Positions 37,052 to 43,844 of a DNA stretch of 54,625 bases are shown here, one piece after another. Positions within the stretch are counted from its first letter, which is position 1. Each line of letters starts with the position of its first letter. The notes under the pieces were generated by a model, which did not search any database, was not told the DNA's origin, and saw nothing but the letters and a program-made list of their open reading frames with translations. The stretch comes from Saccharopolyspora aridisoli. Lineage in GTDB: Bacteria; Actinomycetota; Actinomycetes; Mycobacteriales; Pseudonocardiaceae. The stretch spans positions 1 through 54,625 of the forward strand of contig NZ_SMKV01000036.1 of assembly GCF_004348445.1 (NCBI RefSeq). Direction: 5' to 3'. A program made the translations under genes and the position numbers.

Positions 37052-37624
37052 CTAGGCTCCGCTGCCTGCCGGACCGCTCGCCGACCGCTCGTCGTACTGC
37101 CCGCGTAATACGCGCGGCTCAACCGGGACCGGTCCGGCGCGAGCCCGTGCCCTCCCGCGTAATACGCGCGGCTCAACCGGGACCGGTCCGACGCGAGCCC
37201 GTGCCCTCCCGCGTAATACGCGCGGCTCAACCGGGACCGGTCCGACGCGAGCCCGTGCCCTCCCGCGTAATACGCGCGGCTCAACCGGGACCGGTCCGGC
37301 GCGAGCTCGTGCCCTCGGAGGTTGCAGTCCGGCCAGCGGTCCGGGCAGCTCCCCCGCCACCTCGACGCGGACCTCTCGACCGGTCGGGGTGCAGGTGAGC
37401 AGGCGCGTCCGCATACCGCCGGTCACCCGTCCGGCCTGCGCGCAGGCTAGTTCGGGTCCACCGGTCACGTGAGCCGCAGCGGCCAGCGCCGCGAGGTCGG
37501 CGGCGCCTTCGGCCCGCTGCCGGGCGGCGGTGGCGGCGCCGAGCTGCACGAGCCACCCGAGCAGCACCAGCACGACCAGCGAGAGGACTGCGGCGAGCAC
37601 GGTCGCCGAACCGCGGTCGCTCAT
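37052..37624 (-). CDS. TadE-like protein (Rv3654c type) with C-terminal 18-residue repeats
   Basis: A 190-residue pilin-like protein. The N-terminal helix MSDRGSATVLAAVLSLVVLVLLGWLVQ and the following AARQRAEGAADLAALAAAAH are typical of the helicase/secretion-neighbourhood TadE-like family (Rv3654c in M. tuberculosis). The family core ends near residue 100. It continues into four 18-residue repeats (GRARARVGPVPVEPRVLR, residues about 103-174) that I do not know from the family. The ATG at 37624 overlaps the previous stop (ATGA). It is the last gene of the Tad operon. Confidence 0.83.
   Translation of the reverse strand: MSDRGSATVLAAVLSLVVLVLLGWLVQLGAATAARQRAEGAADLAALAAAAHVTGGPELACAQAGRVTGGMRTRLLTCTPTGREVRVEVAGELPGPLAGLQPPRARARAGPVPVEPRVLRGRARARVGPVPVEPRVLRGRARARVGPVPVEPRVLRGRARARAGPVPVEPRVLRGQYDERSASGPAGSGA
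37103..37318 (-). repeat. 54-bp tandem repeat, four copies
   Basis: Copies begin at 37103, 37157, 37211 and 37265. They differ at only a few positions (for example the g/a in tccGgcgc/tccGacgc, and the end of copy 4). Each contains two palindromes, CGCGTAATACGCG and GGACCGGTCC. The period is a multiple of three, so all six frames remain open through it; on the minus strand it encodes the C-terminal repeats of the TadE-like protein. Confidence 0.95.
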
Positions 37625-37932
37625 CCGGCCTCCCCTGGTTCGAGGATCGCGACGGCGTCGGCGCGCAGCCAGTGCGCGCTGACGAGCACCTCGACCTGGT
37701 CGCCGCGGATCACGTGGGCGTAGTGCGCGCCGACGGGCGCGATGGCGCGCACCGCCAGCTCCGCCCGGGGCGCGTCTCCCCGGGCGAGCAGGCGGGCGGC
37801 CTCGACGGCGGCGTCCTGGCAGCGGAGCTGACCCAGCACCGCCATCCCACCGAGCAGCAGCGACCCGAACACGACGATCAGCGAGCAGATGCCCAGAGCC
37901 GCCTCGACGGTCACCGAGCCCCGGTCGTTCAC
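37621..37932 (-). CDS. TadE family pilus minor subunit (Rv3655c type)
   Basis: A 103-residue TadE-type pseudopilin. The N-terminus MNDRGSVTVEAALGICSLIVVFGSLLLGG has the short charged leader, Gly-Ser-Val-Thr-Val-Glu with Glu at +5, and a long hydrophobic helix as in type IV pilin-like proteins; the rest is a small extracytoplasmic domain. Role: minor component of, or assembly factor for, the Tad pilus. The GTG start at 37932 overlaps the upstream pilin stop by 4 nt, and its own stop overlaps the next start. Confidence 0.9.
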   Translation of the reverse strand: MNDRGSVTVEAALGICSLIVVFGSLLLGGMAVLGQLRCQDAAVEAARLLARGDAPRAELAVRAIAPVGAHYAHVIRGDQVEVLVSAHWLRADAVAILEPGEAG

Positions 37933-38120
37933 GTCCCCGCTCCCTGCAACCCTCGCTGGATGAGGCCGGTCAACGCCTCTTCGACCGAGCCGCTGGTCAC
38001 CACGGCGTAGAGGGTGGTCGCGAAGGCCACGGCGGCGAGCGTGCCGACCGCGTACTCCGCCGTGGACATGCCGTCGTCACCGGTCAACGCGGCCCGCAGC
38101 CGCCGGATGAGGTTCCGCAT
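37929..38120 (-). CDS. Flp-like pilin, DUF4244 family
   Basis: A 63-residue prepilin. A basic leader RNLIRRLRAALTGDDG ends in the processing site G17/M18, and mature MSTAEYAVGTLAAVAFATTLYAVV has Glu at +5 and one hydrophobic helix, as in Flp-type pilins (Rv3656c in M. tuberculosis). It is likely the major pilus subunit. No prepilin peptidase gene lies in this window. ATG at 38120 with GGAGAAG upstream. It sits 13 nt after tadC. Confidence 0.92.
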   Translation of the reverse strand: MRNLIRRLRAALTGDDGMSTAEYAVGTLAAVAFATTLYAVVTSGSVEEALTGLIQRGLQGAGT

Positions 38121-38133
38121 CGTCTTCTCCTGT

Positions 38134-38709
38134 CTACAGTGGTTTCATCGGGATCCGGTCGAACATGCCGAGCACGACCGGAAGCACTCCCAGGCACAGG
38201 AACGCGGGCAGGAAGCACAGCCCGAGCGGCGCCGAGATCCACACGGCACCGCGCTGAGCGCGCACCTCCGCCAGCTCGGAGCTGCGCGCCCGCGCGCGGT
38301 CGGCGAGCTCAGCCGCCACGTCGGCGAGCGCGCTGCCGGTCCGCGCGGTTCTCCGCGCCGCGCGGGCGAGTTCAGCCGTGTCCGGGTCGCGCAACGCCGG
38401 TTCCCACCCGGCAGCGACGTCCGAGCCGAGAGCGAGGTGGTCGGCTACCTCGTTCAGCGTCCGCCGGGCGGTGCCACCGACCTCGACCGCCACGGCGCGC
38501 ACGATCACCGGCACCGGCAGCCCGGCCCGCATGCCCGCCGCGAGCAGATCCCATCCGGCGGCGAGCACCAGCGGGTCCGCCCGTTGCTCGCGCTGGGGAC
38601 GCGGTGCCGCCGGTGGGCCTCGACGCCCGCTCAGCCGGTGGCGGGTCGGGGCAACGGGGACCAACAGCACGGCCACGGCAGCGGTGATCAGCGCGAACAC
38701 CTGGCTCAT
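38134..38709 (-). CDS. tadC: type II secretion system F family protein (TadC-like)
   Basis: A 191-residue inner-membrane platform protein of the Tad pilus. It has an N-terminal helix (FALITAAVAVLLVPVAP), a T2SSF cytoplasmic domain with repeated Ala/Arg-rich helices (LAAGMRAGLPVPVIVRAVA; LARAARRTARTGSALADVAAELA) and a C-terminal hydrophobic helix (ISAPLGLCFLPAFLCLGVLPVVL). The ATG at 38709 overlaps the tadB stop (ATGA). It is shorter than proteobacterial TadC, as in Rv3657c. Confidence 0.9.
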   Translation of the reverse strand: MSQVFALITAAVAVLLVPVAPTRHRLSGRRGPPAAPRPQREQRADPLVLAAGWDLLAAGMRAGLPVPVIVRAVAVEVGGTARRTLNEVADHLALGSDVAAGWEPALRDPDTAELARAARRTARTGSALADVAAELADRARARSSELAEVRAQRGAVWISAPLGLCFLPAFLCLGVLPVVLGMFDRIPMKPL

Positions 38710-39479
38710 GCCCGCATCACCGACCTCGTCAGCCGCGAGCTCCACAGCACCCCGGCGATCAGCAGGGCGACACCGACGAGCAGGAGCAGCTGACCGGCCG
38801 GTCCGCTGCCGAACACCGCGAGCGGCGAGGCACCGGCTGCTTGCCCGAAGCCCAGCCCCAGCACCGGCAACCCGGTGAGCACTCCCGCCGTGGCACGTGG
38901 GCCGGCCATCTTCGCCGCCACCTCGCGGCGGAAGGCGGTGCGCCGCTCGACGTCGCGGCGCAGGGAGTCCAGCAGTTCCGCCAACGCGACACCGTGCCGT
39001 TCGGCCAGATCCCAGGCCCGGGCCAGCCGTCGCACCGTTGCGCGTGATCGTCCGGCGAGCGCGGACACGTCGCCGCCGAGCCGAGCGGTCGCCGCCAGCT
39101 CCCGGAAGAGCGCGGCGACACCGGGACCAGCTTCGGCCGCCGCTCCCTCCGCCGCGTTCGCCGGGTGCGCGCCCGCGCGCAGCTGCGCGACCAGCAGCCG
39201 CATCGTCTCAGCGAACTCCTCGTCGATCACGAGTTCCCGCCGCTCATCGCGACTTTCGCGGACGTACCTGCTGGCGAGCAGGGTCAGCGCGATCGCCGCG
39301 CACGAGCCCGCCGGACCCGCGACGACGTATCCGGCGACGCCGGTCGCCAACGGCAGCAGGCGTTTCGGCCTCGGCATCCTCAGAGATGCGCGCCTGGGTC
39401 CGGGGAGCCGGTGGCGAGTGGTGAGCGCGGGCCAGCACAGCAGTCCGGTCGCGGCGAGCAGGGCGCTCGTGATCAGCAC
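38706..39479 (-). CDS. tadB: type II secretion system F family protein (TadB-like)
   Basis: A 257-residue platform protein paired with TadC. It has N-terminal hydrophobic helices, then the T2SSF domain with ELVIDEEFAETMRLLVAQLRAGAHPANA and LAERHGVALAELLDSLRRDVERRTAF, and two C-terminal membrane helices (AGVLTGLPVLGLGFGQ; LLLLVGVALLIAGVLW). The GTG at 39479 overlaps the tadA stop by 7 nt, so translation is coupled. Counterpart of Rv3658c. Confidence 0.9.
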   Translation of the reverse strand: MLITSALLAATGLLCWPALTTRHRLPGPRRASLRMPRPKRLLPLATGVAGYVVAGPAGSCAAIALTLLASRYVRESRDERRELVIDEEFAETMRLLVAQLRAGAHPANAAEGAAAEAGPGVAALFRELAATARLGGDVSALAGRSRATVRRLARAWDLAERHGVALAELLDSLRRDVERRTAFRREVAAKMAGPRATAGVLTGLPVLGLGFGQAAGASPLAVFGSGPAGQLLLLVGVALLIAGVLWSSRLTRSVMRA

Positions 39480-40630
39480 GGCAGCGCACCTCCCCTGGAC
39501 TCCAGCAACGCAGCCAGCTCCTCGCGGCCCACGCCCCACCCGGTTTCGCGTTCCCAGGCCGGTCGCACGGTCACCTGATCACCTGACCGGTGCAGCACCC
39601 CGATCGCGGCGAGTCGTCTGCGGCGCACCTGCAGGACGACCTGCACGGCGGCGGCGAGCTGGCTGTGCAGGGCATCGCGGGACAGCCCGCCGAGCGCGGC
39701 CAGCGCCTCCATCCGAGCGGGCACCTCGCGCGGCGAGTTGGCGTGCAGCGTGCCGCCGCCTCCGTCGTGCCCCGTGTTGAGCGCGGCGAGAAGCTCGCGC
39801 ACCTCCGCACCGCGAACTTCGCCGACGACGAGGCGGTCCGGCCGCATCCGGAGTGCCTGCCGCACCAGCTCGCGGACGCCGATCTCACCCGCGCCTTCCA
39901 CGTTCGGCGGCCTGGTCAGCAGTCGCACCACGTGCGGGTGCAGGGGACGCAGCTCCGCCGCCTCCTCGACGCACACGATCCGCTCGCGGTCCCCGACCTC
40001 GCCGAGCATGGCCGCGAGCAGCGTCGTCTTGCCGCTGCCGGTTCCGCCAGTGATCAGGAACGCGAGCCTCCGCGCCACGATCTCGCGCAGCACGGCGGCG
40101 CTGCACTCGTCGAAGGCCCCCGCTCGCCGCAAGGCTGCGAGGTCGTGCGCGGCCGGGCGCAGCACCCGCAGCGAGATGCAGGTCCCGTCTCCGGCGACCG
40201 GTGGCAGCACCGCATGCAGCCGGACAGCGCGGGTGCCGCGCTGCGGCATCCAGGCGTCGACCCACGGCTGAGCGTCGTCGAGCCGGCGCCCGGTGGACAT
40301 CGCCAGGCGCTGCGCGAGACGGCGCACGGAGTCCTCGTCGGCGAAGCGCACCGGCGCGGGCCGCAGCCCGTCGCCCCGATCGATCCACACCTTCTCCGGC
40401 GCGGTGACCAGCACATCGCAGGTCGCCGGGTCGTCCAGCAGCGGGTCCAGGACTCCCGCACCGGAGAACTCCTGCTGGACGACGCGCAGCGCACAGAGCA
40501 CGTCGGCATCGGCGACCAGCCCGCCGGATTCGGCGCGGACCGCATCGGCGACGGCCGTCGGGCTCAGCGGCGAGCCGTCGCCGACCAGTCGGTTTCGCAC
40601 CCGCGCCAGCAGCTCTCGATCCACGGACAT
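39473..40630 (-). CDS. tadA: Tad/CpaF secretion ATPase
   Basis: A 385-residue GspE/VirB11-type ATPase that powers Tad pilus assembly. Walker A is GGTGSGKT near residues 195-202. The Asp box is replaced by IVCVEEAAELRP, Walker B is RLVVGEVRG, and the His-box region reads NTGHDGGGGTLHANSPREVPARMEALA. The ATG at 40630 follows GGGAGGT; an in-frame start 14 codons upstream is weaker. It matches the helicase/secretion-neighbourhood ATPase type (Rv3659c). It starts 81 nt after ssd. Confidence 0.94.
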   Translation of the reverse strand: MSVDRELLARVRNRLVGDGSPLSPTAVADAVRAESGGLVADADVLCALRVVQQEFSGAGVLDPLLDDPATCDVLVTAPEKVWIDRGDGLRPAPVRFADEDSVRRLAQRLAMSTGRRLDDAQPWVDAWMPQRGTRAVRLHAVLPPVAGDGTCISLRVLRPAAHDLAALRRAGAFDECSAAVLREIVARRLAFLITGGTGSGKTTLLAAMLGEVGDRERIVCVEEAAELRPLHPHVVRLLTRPPNVEGAGEIGVRELVRQALRMRPDRLVVGEVRGAEVRELLAALNTGHDGGGGTLHANSPREVPARMEALAALGGLSRDALHSQLAAAVQVVLQVRRRRLAAIGVLHRSGDQVTVRPAWERETGWGVGREELAALLESRGGALPC

Positions 40631-40710
40631 CACGGACCTCCCTTCTCCGGCCGAAAACGGCAGGAACGGCATGGCCGATCGGGGCGAGATCGGCCTGGGT
40701 TCAACGGGGT

Positions 40711-41829
40711 TCAGCGCGGTACCGGCGACTCCGCCGAGGCGAGCTCGGCCAGCACCGCCCCGGCCGCCGAGGCCAGCGGGCTGCGGCGGTGCAGCGCGGA
40801 GACGAGGTCACCGCGGTCGACGGCGGCGGGCAAGCGCGGCTGTGGTCGCATCGTGGCGAGCACCGGCGCGCCAGCGGCCCGCGCGACGTCGCGCGGGCGC
40901 AGCCCGCCCGGGGAGGGTCCGCGCACCACCAACCGCACTCGGCGTCCCGCGCGTTCGGTCACCGAGGCGACGACCCGCGCCGCCGCCGCGCACGCACGCA
41001 CTTCCGCGGGCACCACGACGACCACGAGCTCTGCGTCACCGAGCACCGACTCGTCGGAGTCACCCGGCGCTGGGCAGCGCGGCAGGTCGCAGACCACGGT
41101 CGCGCCGGAACGGCGACCGGCTCCGAGGACCGCGCGCACGCCTTCCTGCGTCAGTCCGCTCGGCGTCCGGTCACGGTCGCAGGCAAGCACGGCCAGTTCT
41201 CCGCGCCCGACCCGCTTCGTCGGCAGCGCTTCGCGCAGCGCTCCGGCACCAAGCCGACCGGTGCCGACCGACAAGCCCGACCAGCGCACGCCCTCATCGC
41301 GCTCCATGCCCGCAACGAGGTCCAGGCCGCCGCCGAACGGATCGCAGTCGACCAGCAACGACCGGCCGCCGGAGCGGGCGGCGACCACCGAGGCGGCGGT
41401 GGCCAGGGCCGAAGCGCCGGCACCACCGCATCCGCCGAGCACGGCCAGGACCCGACCCTCGCCGACCGGTGCGTCCGCGGCGTCGGCCAGCAGCTCGATC
41501 AGCTCGTGCTCGTCCGAGGGCAGGGTCAGCACCCGCTCGGCACCGATGTCGAACGCGGTCCGCCACAGCCGTTCACCTGTCGTCCGGCAGATCAGCGCGA
41601 CACCACGCCTGCGCGGGAGTCCGTGAGTGGCGCACGCGGCGGCGGTCGTCTCGTCGAGCACCACCAGCGGCGCCGCGCGCCACGCCGCGGGTAGCAGCCG
41701 TGGCGCGCGCTCGATCGTTCCGGCGGAGGCCGCGGCCAGCCGTGAGACGTCCTCCGCCAGCTCGGCGTCGCGCACCACCAGCAGCGGGCGCGCGGTCGTG
41801 GGGGTCGGTGATTGTGCTGCCGCGGGCAT
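40711..41829 (-). CDS. ssd: CpaE-like/septum-site-determining protein Ssd
   Basis: A 372-residue MinD/CpaE-superfamily protein. It has an N-terminal receiver-like region and a deviant P-loop GGCGGAGAS at residues 132-140, where the nucleotide-binding Lys is Ala, plus LLVDCDPFGGGLDLVAG and VVVCDLPR as later ATPase-fold motifs. The mycobacterial orthologue Rv3660c (Ssd) affects septum formation, and CpaE proteins localise pili; which role applies here is unknown. The ATG at 41829 has AAGGAG upstream. It is the first gene of the seven-gene Tad operon on the minus strand. Confidence 0.9.
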   Translation of the reverse strand: MPAAAQSPTPTTARPLLVVRDAELAEDVSRLAAASAGTIERAPRLLPAAWRAAPLVVLDETTAAACATHGLPRRRGVALICRTTGERLWRTAFDIGAERVLTLPSDEHELIELLADAADAPVGEGRVLAVLGGCGGAGASALATAASVVAARSGGRSLLVDCDPFGGGLDLVAGMERDEGVRWSGLSVGTGRLGAGALREALPTKRVGRGELAVLACDRDRTPSGLTQEGVRAVLGAGRRSGATVVCDLPRCPAPGDSDESVLGDAELVVVVVPAEVRACAAAARVVASVTERAGRRVRLVVRGPSPGGLRPRDVARAAGAPVLATMRPQPRLPAAVDRGDLVSALHRRSPLASAAGAVLAELASAESPVPR

Positions 41830-42114
41830 GACGGGCTCCTTGGATCAGGACTTTTCGGAGGAAAAACCACTTCCGCATAGGCCGGAAGAAGGAGCGTTGT
41901 GCCGCGAATGGCCGCTCGTTGTCCAAGGTGACCGGAGGCCCTGTCGACTGCCAAGCGATTTCTGAAATCTGTGGATCAACTCGTTCGCTGTGAATGACTC
42001 GTCTGACCCGAAGGAGTTGCACCAGGACCGCAGAAGGAATGAAGGGAACTCACATCTAGCTCACCGATGACTGTTGCGCGAGCACGAACTCCGCGCAGGT
42101 GGGAGCGTCCGAAG

Positions 42115-42205
42115 ACGAGACGACCCCCGCCAGGGGGGAGGGGCGGGGGTCGTCGTAGTTCAGCTCCGGGGGGTCGAGCTGAACTGGTCCGGTCTTGCCG
42201 GACTC
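42115..42205 (-). ncRNA. 6C small RNA
   Basis: On the minus strand two stable hairpins each carry a run of six C in the loop, the defining feature of the 6C RNA family. Stem AGTTCAGCTC/GAGCTGAACT (42185-42157) has loop GACCCCCCG. The 13-bp stem GACGACCCCCGCC/GGCGGGGGTCGTC (42154-42119) has loop CCTCCCCCCT. A short 5' hairpin (GTCCGG/CCGGAC, 42203-42187) and a TACAGT -10 at 42216-42211 suggest a start near 42204. The M. tuberculosis homologue B11 lies between Rv3660c and Rv3661, exactly this position. The ends are approximate. Confidence 0.85.
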
Positions 42206-42469
42206 CCCACACTGTATCCCGCAGATCCCTAGTAATGCCTCCCGTCCATTTGAGGGAACGTCTTTGCTCTCAGTGCCCGACAAACTGGCCAGACCCATTC
42301 ATTCGTGGCGAAAAATCCAACCCGAACGGGGAGCAACCTTTCGATAACCACACGGTGTGTGAAAAATCGCTCTTCCAAAGCACTCCGCCGGACAACATCG
42401 CAGGATTGTGCGCGCATGACCGGAACCAGCCTGGAAATGCCACGTCGACGCGACTCGTATGCTGTCAGC

Positions 42470-43297
42470 GTGACTGAGCCCGCGAACCCCGCCGCCGCTT
42501 CCGGACGCCGGGTGGCCGCGTTCTTCGACCTGGACAAGACCATCATCGCCAAGTCGAGCACGCTCGCCTTCAGCCGCCCGTTCTTCCAAGAAGGGCTGAT
42601 CAACCGCCGAGCGGTGCTCAAGAGCGCCTACGCGCAGTTCGTCTTCATGCTCGCCGGCGCCGACGCCGACCAGATGGACCGGATGCGCGCGCACATCACG
42701 TCGCTGTGCACCGGCTGGGACATCGACCAGGTCAATGCGATCGTCGAGGAAACCCTCCACGACATCGTCGACCCGCTCGTCTACAAGGAAGCCACCCAGC
42801 TCATCACCGACCACCAGGACCAGGGCCACGAGATCGTCGTGCTGTCGGCCTCCGGGCAGGAAGTCGTCGCCCCCATCGCCAAGCTCCTCGGCGCCGACCA
42901 CTGGTCCGGCACGCGCATGGTCGTCTCCGAGGGCCGCTACACCGGCGAGGTCGACTTCTACTGCTCCGCCGAGAACAAGGCGGTCGCCGCCCGCGAACTC
43001 GCCGACAAGTACGACTACGACCTCGGCGAGTGCTATGCCTACTCCGACTCGGTCACCGACATGCCGCTGCTCGAAACCGTCGGACACCCGACCGTCGTCA
43101 ACCCCGACCGCGGTTTGCGCAAGGAAGCCGTCCAGCGCGGCTGGCCCTCGCTGGCCTTCGAGCACCCCATCTCGCTGCGCGCCCGCATCCCGACCCCATC
43201 CCGCGCCGCCGTCACCGCCGCCGGCGTCGGGCTCAGCGCCGTGGCCGCCGCCGGCGCGACCTGGTGGGGCGTGCGCGCCTGGCGTCGCAGGCGGTGA
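42470..43297 (+). CDS. HAD-IB family hydrolase (SerB-like, Rv3661 type)
   Basis: A 275-residue HAD phosphatase. The nucleophile motif is FFDLDKT (D20, D22), motif II is VVLSASGQE near 125, a lysine lies in AENKAVAA, and motif IV YSDSVTDMPLL is intact, so it should be active on a phosphorylated small molecule; the substrate is unknown. The C-terminus carries a hydrophobic helix (VTAAGVGLSAVAAAGATWWGV) and a basic end, implying membrane attachment. The GTG at 42470 lies 6 nt after TATGCT, suggesting a leaderless mRNA; ATG 42416 is the alternative. Conserved partner of the Tad cluster. Confidence 0.9.
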   Translation: MTEPANPAAASGRRVAAFFDLDKTIIAKSSTLAFSRPFFQEGLINRRAVLKSAYAQFVFMLAGADADQMDRMRAHITSLCTGWDIDQVNAIVEETLHDIVDPLVYKEATQLITDHQDQGHEIVVLSASGQEVVAPIAKLLGADHWSGTRMVVSEGRYTGEVDFYCSAENKAVAARELADKYDYDLGECYAYSDSVTDMPLLETVGHPTVVNPDRGLRKEAVQRGWPSLAFEHPISLRARIPTPSRAAVTAAGVGLSAVAAAGATWWGVRAWRRRR

Positions 43298-43573
43298 CCG
43301 GAACCGCTGGTAGATCGCTGCCCGCTTCGCCCTGGCAGACCCTTGCAGTGACGGGCGTCACGGTCTACAAAGGGAAGTGCGGACCCTGTTTGGCCAGGGA
43401 CGTTGTGGAGGAGAAACAGCGTCCACCCCTCTCAGGCTCCGCGCGCGAGACTTGAGAACCCACGCGTCGCCGCAGATAAGGCTGTCGTGCACAGGGTTGC
43501 GTCGCGGGACGCCGGACGCCTAGCCCGAAAGTTACGACGAACAGCACGCTTGGTAACCCAAGACCTCGCGCGG

Positions 43574-43605
43574 AGAGGGCGGCGCCCGCACGGGCGCCGC
43601 TCTTT
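43574..43605 (+). terminator. Terminator downstream of the HAD gene
   Basis: A 10-bp G/C stem (GCGGCGCCCG 43579-43588 with CGGGCGCCGC 43591-43600), extended by AGAGG/TCTTT-type pairs, ends in CTCTTTC. It reads as a plus-strand terminator. Confidence 0.7.
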
Positions 43606-43760
43606 CGCGCTCCAGCCCGCCGACCGAGGTCGAACGAGCGCCGAAATGGGCTTCCGCTCGCCGCATCGCGGCGAGGCCGAACGCAGCGCCGTGCGCAATC
43701 CCGGGACCGGCGGCATCTGCCCCCCACCGCAGAAATCAACGATCGGAGCAGTCCGAGTCG

Positions 43761-43789
43761 TTGACCTCCCCATTCACCGTGAGTAATTT
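43761..43789 (+). promoter_or_regulatory. Promoter of the nagZ-namZ-serine hydrolase operon
   Basis: TTGACC (43761-43766), a 17-nt spacer and TAATTT (43784-43789), a close match to the sigma-70-type consensus. The transcription start would be near 43796, leaving a leader of about 50 nt before the GTG at 43845. The -10 region AGTAATTTCC resembles AGTAAGTTTCC in the murR promoter. Confidence 0.7.
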
Positions 43790-43844
43790 CCTCAATTGTC
43801 CGCGTTCGTGGTGAACAGTTTCCGCCTGGTGCAGGGAGGCCGAT

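Larger units (their letters stand above)
43298..43844. other. Intergenic region between the HAD gene and nagZ
   Basis: About 550 bases. No confident gene. A short plus-strand frame (GTG 43348 to stop 43455) encodes a 35-residue peptide with a CGPC motif but lacks a ribosome-binding site. The region contains a terminator at 43574-43605 and the nagZ promoter at 43761-43789. The 275 nt between the HAD stop and the terminator is transcribed spacer or an unrecognised RNA. Confidence 0.4.

Noticed and set aside
37103..37318. CRISPR array
   Set aside because: No unique spacers; a simple 54-bp tandem repeat.
37147..37398. Repeat-containing plus-strand frame (PSRVIRAAQPGPVRRE units)
   Set aside because: Any frame stays open through a 54-bp repeat; the minus-strand frame continues a TadE-like protein, so that one is kept.
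43403..43786. Plus-strand 127-codon frame between the HAD gene and nagZ
   Set aside because: Spans a terminator and the nagZ promoter and has no recognisable protein character.
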